Below, piece after piece: positions 60,159 through 64,000 of a DNA stretch of 64,000 bases. The notes below the pieces were generated by a model, which saw only the letters and a program-made list of their open reading frames with translations, searched no databases and was not told where the DNA came from. This DNA comes from Haemaphysalis longicornis. Its lineage: Eukaryota > Arthropoda > Arachnida > Ixodida > Ixodidae. The position numbers and the translations under genes were made by a program. The stretch covers positions 1 through 64,000 of the forward strand of contig JABSTR010001710.1 of assembly GCA_013339765.2 (NCBI GenBank), written 5' to 3'. The stretch's first letter is position 1; every line of letters starts with the position of its first letter.

Positions 60159-60422
60159 CAGTATAGTAATCCGTTGATTGATTCTTGTTCTTAACGCACC
60201 GACGCTGCAAAGGCGATGAGGAGTGCCGTAGTTGGGGGCTTCGGATTCATTTTCCCCACCTGGGATGTTTACGTATGCATACATCTCCAACACACGGGTG
60301 TTTTTGCTTGTCGCCTCTATCAGAAAAGCCGGCGCCATGGCTGAAAATCGAACCCGTATCCTTGTGTCTGGCAGCACAGCGCCAGAGCCGCTGAACCACC
60401 GCGGCAGGTCAGTATAGTAATC
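60159..60422 (-). mobile_element. tRNA-derived SINE (Ruka-like) with perfect 13-bp TSD
   Basis: CAGTATAGTAATC occurs at 60159-60171 and again at 60410-60422, flanking a body at 60172-60409. Read on the minus strand the body begins CCTGCCGCGGTGGTTCAGCG (A-box region GGTTCAGCGGCTCTGGCGC). After about 30 bases comes ATACGGGTTCGATTTTC, the B box with one deviation. Then follow GATAGAGGCGACAAGCAAAA, CACCCGTGTGTTGGAGAT and a GAATCAATCAACG tail. It is better preserved than the copy at 12874 and shares its layout. The intact duplication shows a comparatively young LINE-driven insertion. Confidence 0.9.
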
Positions 60423-61014
60423 ATTGGTGCATCTGTGTAGTGCTTTTATCTTATAGTTCGATACTATGACTTAAATTTTTTCATAAAAGTCTATCGGTAC
60501 AAGGTTTAACTTGAAATCGCGTTGATTTTTAACGACAGTAACCTTTCAATTTTGTTAAGGTTATACACAACATATATATAAAAAGCGTTGAAAATATTTT
60601 TGAAATTTTTTGAAACATGTATAGGATTTCAAACATGGTAGTCAAGAAAGTTGAAATTGGAAATTATTTTGCGAAGTTATTATGAAATGGGGCGCAAACT
60701 TTCAGTATACGTGGCATATTTTGCATTTGCAGTATAAAGTAGCCCTAAACTTTCATTATCATTCATTTTAGTTTGAACTTACAAACTGGGGGTGAAGAGA
60801 AAAAAGCAGTGACTGTGCACTGCTTGACGGTGCCCCTCTACCCTTACAAGTCAGCAGCGGGTACAAGGTAAAGGCACTAAGAACATGCGTACAGACACGT
60901 GCGCGCTTGTGTAGCACAGGTGAACATGACCGTACAACGCTTCACGGGTGTGTATATCCCTGAACGAAAATCTTGCGGATGGCATATATAGACGAAGTAA
61001 CTAGTTGATCATGG
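60423..61014. other. Unassigned AT-rich sequence
   Basis: Nothing recognisable in about 590 bp. Confidence 0.4.
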
Positions 61015-61560
61015 AGTGTAGTATTAAAATTTTGGAACCATATAATTTCTCATATAAAAGCCGTAATTAGTTCGGCACTTCGGTAGCACAAAATTGTAAG
61101 GTTTTCTAACTTCATATGATGGCTGGAGGCAGGTAGGCGATACAACTGAAGAAAGAAAATGATCATTCCCAGCGGTAATTTTTTATACATAGAAGCAAAC
61201 CTTTAGTGAAATATTCTGTTGACCGGTACAATATTGTATTGCAAATACACATGGCTTGTGTGAGAATCATAAGTTTCATTGACAATTGCAGGCAGCATTT
61301 TCTTCTGTAAAGTTAGTAACTTCGAAACATTGGTCACTGTGGTGTTGCCCCCGACGAGAAAACAATAGCTTAAATGGGAGAAGAATAAAGCGTAATACTA
61401 TGCAACCGTTGTTTTCGTAGGTAGAATGTGTCGGTTACGTGAACTATTTCCGACAATCCTAGCAAGCGCAGAAGAAACGTTGCTAACATGGGCATCCCAT
61501 GACATAGTATTACTGAACGTGACAGGCAGTGATTTGAAGGGGTCTACGTAGTCGATAACT
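61015..61560 (-). pseudogene. Fossil LINE RT C-terminal fragment (CR1/L2/Jockey-like)
   Basis: The minus strand from 61558 translates to VTFSNTMSWDAHVSNVSSAL, ARIVG, RNRHILPTKT, then after a stop YYALFFSHLSYCFLVGGNTT and LLTLQKKMLPAI. Farther on, in other frames, come VLPKCRTNYGFYMRNYMVP and a KF-NTT end near 61020. This order (L-V-W...M-W..H, KL..L.....L.Y..L....LNYC, L..LQKK..R.I, P..RT.YG) is the region after the RT palm in CR1/L2/Jockey-type LINEs. Stops and frame changes are frequent. The rest of the element is not present. Confidence 0.7.
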
Positions 61561-62330
61561 CTTCAACTTAGGTATAGAGAGGGAGGGAATGTCTGATAAT
61601 TCAAAATTACTCTCGTGGTTCTTTCAAGTATGAAATAACATCAGTAGACTAAACGTGCCCCGCACAATCTACCAGTACAACAATTCATTCGTACAATTTA
61701 TTTCTACAATTTATTTATATGTGTCTGTGTGTTTGTGTGTGTGTGTGCGTGTGCGCGTGTGCGCGTGTGTGTCGTGTGTGTGTGTCTCTGTGTGTGGGGA
61801 GCGCTGTGGTGTGCGTCAATTTGTGTGTGTGTGTGTTATGGGTCATTGGGATATGTCATTCCTAAAGAGCTACCCACCAGATATCCTTCAATGCAGCCCT
61901 TTTCATCGCTGAATCTCACGATTTGACGGATATGTGAGCACGAAGCGGTCGCTTATGTGTGAATCAATCGCCGGGTACTGCATGGATGCTGCTCACCACA
62001 TGCTTCTGTGCAATGCACAATTTAGTTAGCCGCTATGCATGTTTGAATGTACACTCAACCAGTTTACTGCCGCTGTTTTTCTTTGGCTGGTCAATTAGCA
62101 GAAATTCTATGGTAGTAATGTGCTATTGCGAACGTTTAAACAATTTATTAAACGACCCACTTTTCTCGTTAAAGAATAATTACTTGTTAATTCAGATGTC
62201 GACGTGTTTGTAAAATGTTTTAGCGTGCTTTTTATAAAAAATGCACCACAGTGACATCCGCTGCATCCTAACACACGGATAGCGACGCTCCTTTCTGTTG
62301 TATATTTGTCTCTTTAGTTTCGGTTCCGCG
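61561..62330. other. Unassigned sequence with a (GT)n microsatellite
   Basis: GT dinucleotides with CG and TC interruptions run over about 61721-61840. The remainder shows no gene. The 5' edge of the Gypsy-C LTR may lie within the last part, but it cannot be placed without the other LTR. Confidence 0.5.
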
Positions 62331-62339
62331 ATCACTGCC

Positions 62340-62463
62340 TCAGGTGGCGCGAGTGTTGTTTAGGTATATAAGCATGCGCACCATGGAATAAAAGGTATTT
62401 TGTTCTGATGTGCACTGAAGTTGTGTAGTCGTTCATTCCGGGGTGGCACACGCCGCCACTACA
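62340..62463 (+). repeat. Gypsy-C 5' LTR, 3' portion
   Basis: A TATA box in GGTATATAAG (about 62363-62372) is followed by AATAAA at 62387-62392 and the LTR end CACTACA at 62463. TTGGCGACAAGGATG follows, containing the TGGCGAC primer-binding site one base after the LTR. The 3' LTR is outside the window, so the LTR start is unknown. Confidence 0.65.
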
Positions 62464-62532
62464 TTGGCGACAAGGATGCTCGTTTAGGAGGGGGCTAGAT
62501 TTTCGTAACTTTCGCCAACTGTTTTCGCCGCC

Positions 62533-62640
62533 ATGAGTGTTTCCGGACTGGCACCACCGCCCCCGTTCCTTCCCGCGCCTCGCCGTCCGGAGGCGCCACT
62601 CCATCGCATCCCGGAGTGGTGCGAACAAAAGTGCGGCTGC
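62533..62640 (+). pseudogene. gag: Gypsy-C gag remnant (N-terminus only)
   Basis: An ATG at 62533 opens MSVSGLAPPPPFLPAPRRPE, a Pro-rich start like other arthropod gypsy Gag proteins (PPFLP...G.P). After about 32 codons the sequence changes to integrase without capsid, nucleocapsid, protease or RT, so several kilobases were deleted near 62620-62640. Confidence 0.65.
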
Positions 62641-63420
62641 GAGAAAATATTGGTGGCCGGGCATGGACCGCCAAGTCGAGCTAGCAATTCAGAGGTGCAG
62701 CATATGCCAGGAAGCAGACAAAAGTACAAAAGCGAGAGCTGCACCATTGGAACCGGTCCCATTTCCAGATCAGCCGTGGCAGAAGCTGGGCATGGACATT
62801 TTCGGTCTATTTGAGCGGGCGCCTTACGATTGCAGATATGCAATCACGCTGGTCGACTATCATTCCAAGTAACCCGAAGTACACTTCTGTGGTGACACAA
62901 CAACCAGCACAGAAACGCGGTTTTTGGTGTCTGTGTTCGCGCGCGAAGGCTACCCAGATGAGAATATTTGCGATAACGGTTCAGAATTTGCATCCCGGGA
63001 ATTCGAACCATTTCTGCAAGATCGCGGCATTTTCTTGAAGCATTCGTCCGTGTACTACCCACAAGAAAACGGCCAAGTGGAGCGATTTATTAGAGTATTA
63101 AAAAGCTTCATTCACGTGGCGGTTCTTGAGCAGCGACCCTTGCGCCAGGCGGTAACAGAGTACCTGGGTGTCTACGGATGCACACCGCATGCTACAACGG
63201 CAAAAGCTCCAGCGCTTCTGCTACATGGACGGCTGCCAAGAACTCGGTTGGATGTCGTCGGGCATCCGTCGGGCACCTTCTTTGACGATCCTGGGTTGGA
63301 ACTGCGGCGTTTACGGGAGCGGGTGAAGAAAAACAACACGACAGCAAACGATACACGGATGTTCGGAGGGCTGCAGGAGAAACCAGAGTTGACGTTGGTG
63401 TCTTCGTCAGAGTGAAGAAA
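62641..63420 (+). pseudogene. int: Gypsy-C integrase, 5'-deleted
   Basis: The frame reads KYWWPGMDRQVE and CSICQ (end of the zinc-binding region; its histidines are deleted), then LGMDIFGLFE with the first catalytic Asp (about 62787-62815), an in-frame TAA at 62870-62872, CDNGSEF with the second Asp (about 62975-62995) and PQENGQVERF with the catalytic Glu (about 63060-63090). All three acidic residues are kept. CTPHATTAKAPALLLHGRLP (about 63180-63240) is a signature of the Ty3/gypsy group that includes mag-like and K02A2.6-like proteins. The frame closes at 63413-63415. Confidence 0.85.
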
Positions 63421-63876
63421 CCCACCATTAGATTTAAAGGCGACCCGGAATTCAGCCGCCCAAGAGAGGTGATCAGCAGAAAGGGACCAGCCTCTTTCCG
63501 CCTGGATGACGGCAAAACCTGGATTGCGTCCAAATTCTCAAAGGTTCCGCGAGCCTCTCCTGCTCTTTATACGTGGAAAAGAAACAGTACAGCTAGTGAA
63601 AGAGGGTCTCCGCCTACATGTGAGGGCGACGAGGACTTAACGACGAGGACTTCTTCGGCTGCTCCTTCGGCTGTGCAGACGCTCAGGTCTCCTTCGGCTG
63701 CGCAGGTGCCCGTGTCTCCTTCTGCTGCGTGGGTGTCCAGGTCTTCTTGGGCTGCGCAATCGTCCAGGTCGCCTGCTGTTACGCAGTCGGCCGAGTCTCC
63801 CGGAGCAGTCACCCAGCAACGCAGGGTGCAACCACCAAGAAAGAGACTACCACCTCAGCGGTATGGCTACAACTAG
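63405..63876 (+). pseudogene. Gypsy-C pol C-terminus with coding minisatellite
   Basis: A shifted frame (start codon at 63412; continuity with integrase is lost by frameshift) carries VKKPTIRFKGDPEFSRPREV, typical of the post-integrase region, then a Ser/Ala/Pro-rich part made of about four ~30-bp repeats (RSPSAAQVPV, SPSAAWVSRS and variants) at about 63645-63795. It ends PPQRYGYN and a stop at 63874-63876. Confidence 0.65.
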
Positions 63877-64000
63877 TGCGCGAAGTTGTGCCAAAGCGAA
63901 AGGAACTGACATATTCATTGTGGTGGATTTCTTTACTAACTGTGATCTTGTATTGATATTTAGCTATGTTCATTGTAGTTTGTATTTTTGTATACTATTT
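63877..64000 (+). other. Gypsy-C 3' untranslated region, cut by window end
   Basis: AT-rich sequence after the stop. No polypurine tract or LTR start is reached before 64000. Confidence 0.4.

Noticed and set aside
60310..60409. tRNA gene on the minus strand
   Set aside because: A and B boxes are present, but acceptor and anticodon stems do not form and the sequence continues into a SINE body with flanking target duplications.

Overview
This window is eukaryotic and almost certainly arthropod. It has no dense coding, no operons, long AT-rich intergenic or intronic stretches, (AT)n, (CA)n and (GT)n microsatellites, and many layers of transposable-element debris. tRNA-derived SINEs resembling the tick Ruka family (recalled from the literature, not searched), a LINE with an RNase H domain and CCHC ORF1, an RTE-type LINE with a (TGA)n tail and several Ty3/gypsy elements together suggest an arachnid, most likely a hard tick. 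That assignment is an inference. I found no convincing intact host protein gene, rRNA, tRNA or CRISPR array.

Layout. 1-10.4 kb: AT-rich sequence with no recognisable gene. 10.4-14.2 kb: a GC-rich repeat, a decayed mariner transposase, a tRNA-derived SINE with an 11-bp target duplication, and a 895-bp long-inverted-repeat element inserted at a TA on the edge of that duplication. 14.2-24.8 kb: a decayed Ty3/gypsy element (Gypsy-A) whose 5' LTR is split by a 4.67-kb foldback element. The foldback is two 2.3-kb inverted arms, each carrying 12-13 tandem copies of a ~134-bp unit, arranged around a short central palindrome. 24.8-32.5 kb: microsatellites and unassigned sequence. 32.5-37.8 kb (minus strand): a degenerate I-superfamily-like LINE with ORF1, endonuclease, RT and RNase H. 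37.8-43.2 kb: two copies of an unassigned repeat rich in CCAGT/CCAAT pentamers, the first split by a 5'-truncated RTE LINE. 43.2-49.3 kb: SINE fragments and a small gag-only LTR element on the minus strand (46656-48524). 49.3-55.3 kb: a younger gypsy element (Gypsy-B) with similar LTRs, its gag and pol mostly in one frame but broken by stops and frameshifts. 55.3-56.0 kb: two consecutive inverted-repeat hairpins and (AT)n tracts. 56.0-62.3 kb: unassigned sequence, a SINE with a perfect 13-bp target duplication and a decayed LINE fragment. 62.3-64.0 kb: the 5' part of a third gypsy element (Gypsy-C), internally deleted so that the gag start runs into integrase. It continues past the window end.

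None of the elements looks able to move by itself; each coding region has stops, frameshifts, deletions or altered catalytic residues. The nesting gives a relative history: SINE before TA-element; Gypsy-A before foldback; pentamer repeat before RTE. The most unusual object is the foldback element at 14410-19079. It has matching 15-bp termini, a TA duplication, an uninterrupted reference copy of its target (the 3' LTR of Gypsy-A) and no transposase, so its boundaries can be read directly from the sequence.
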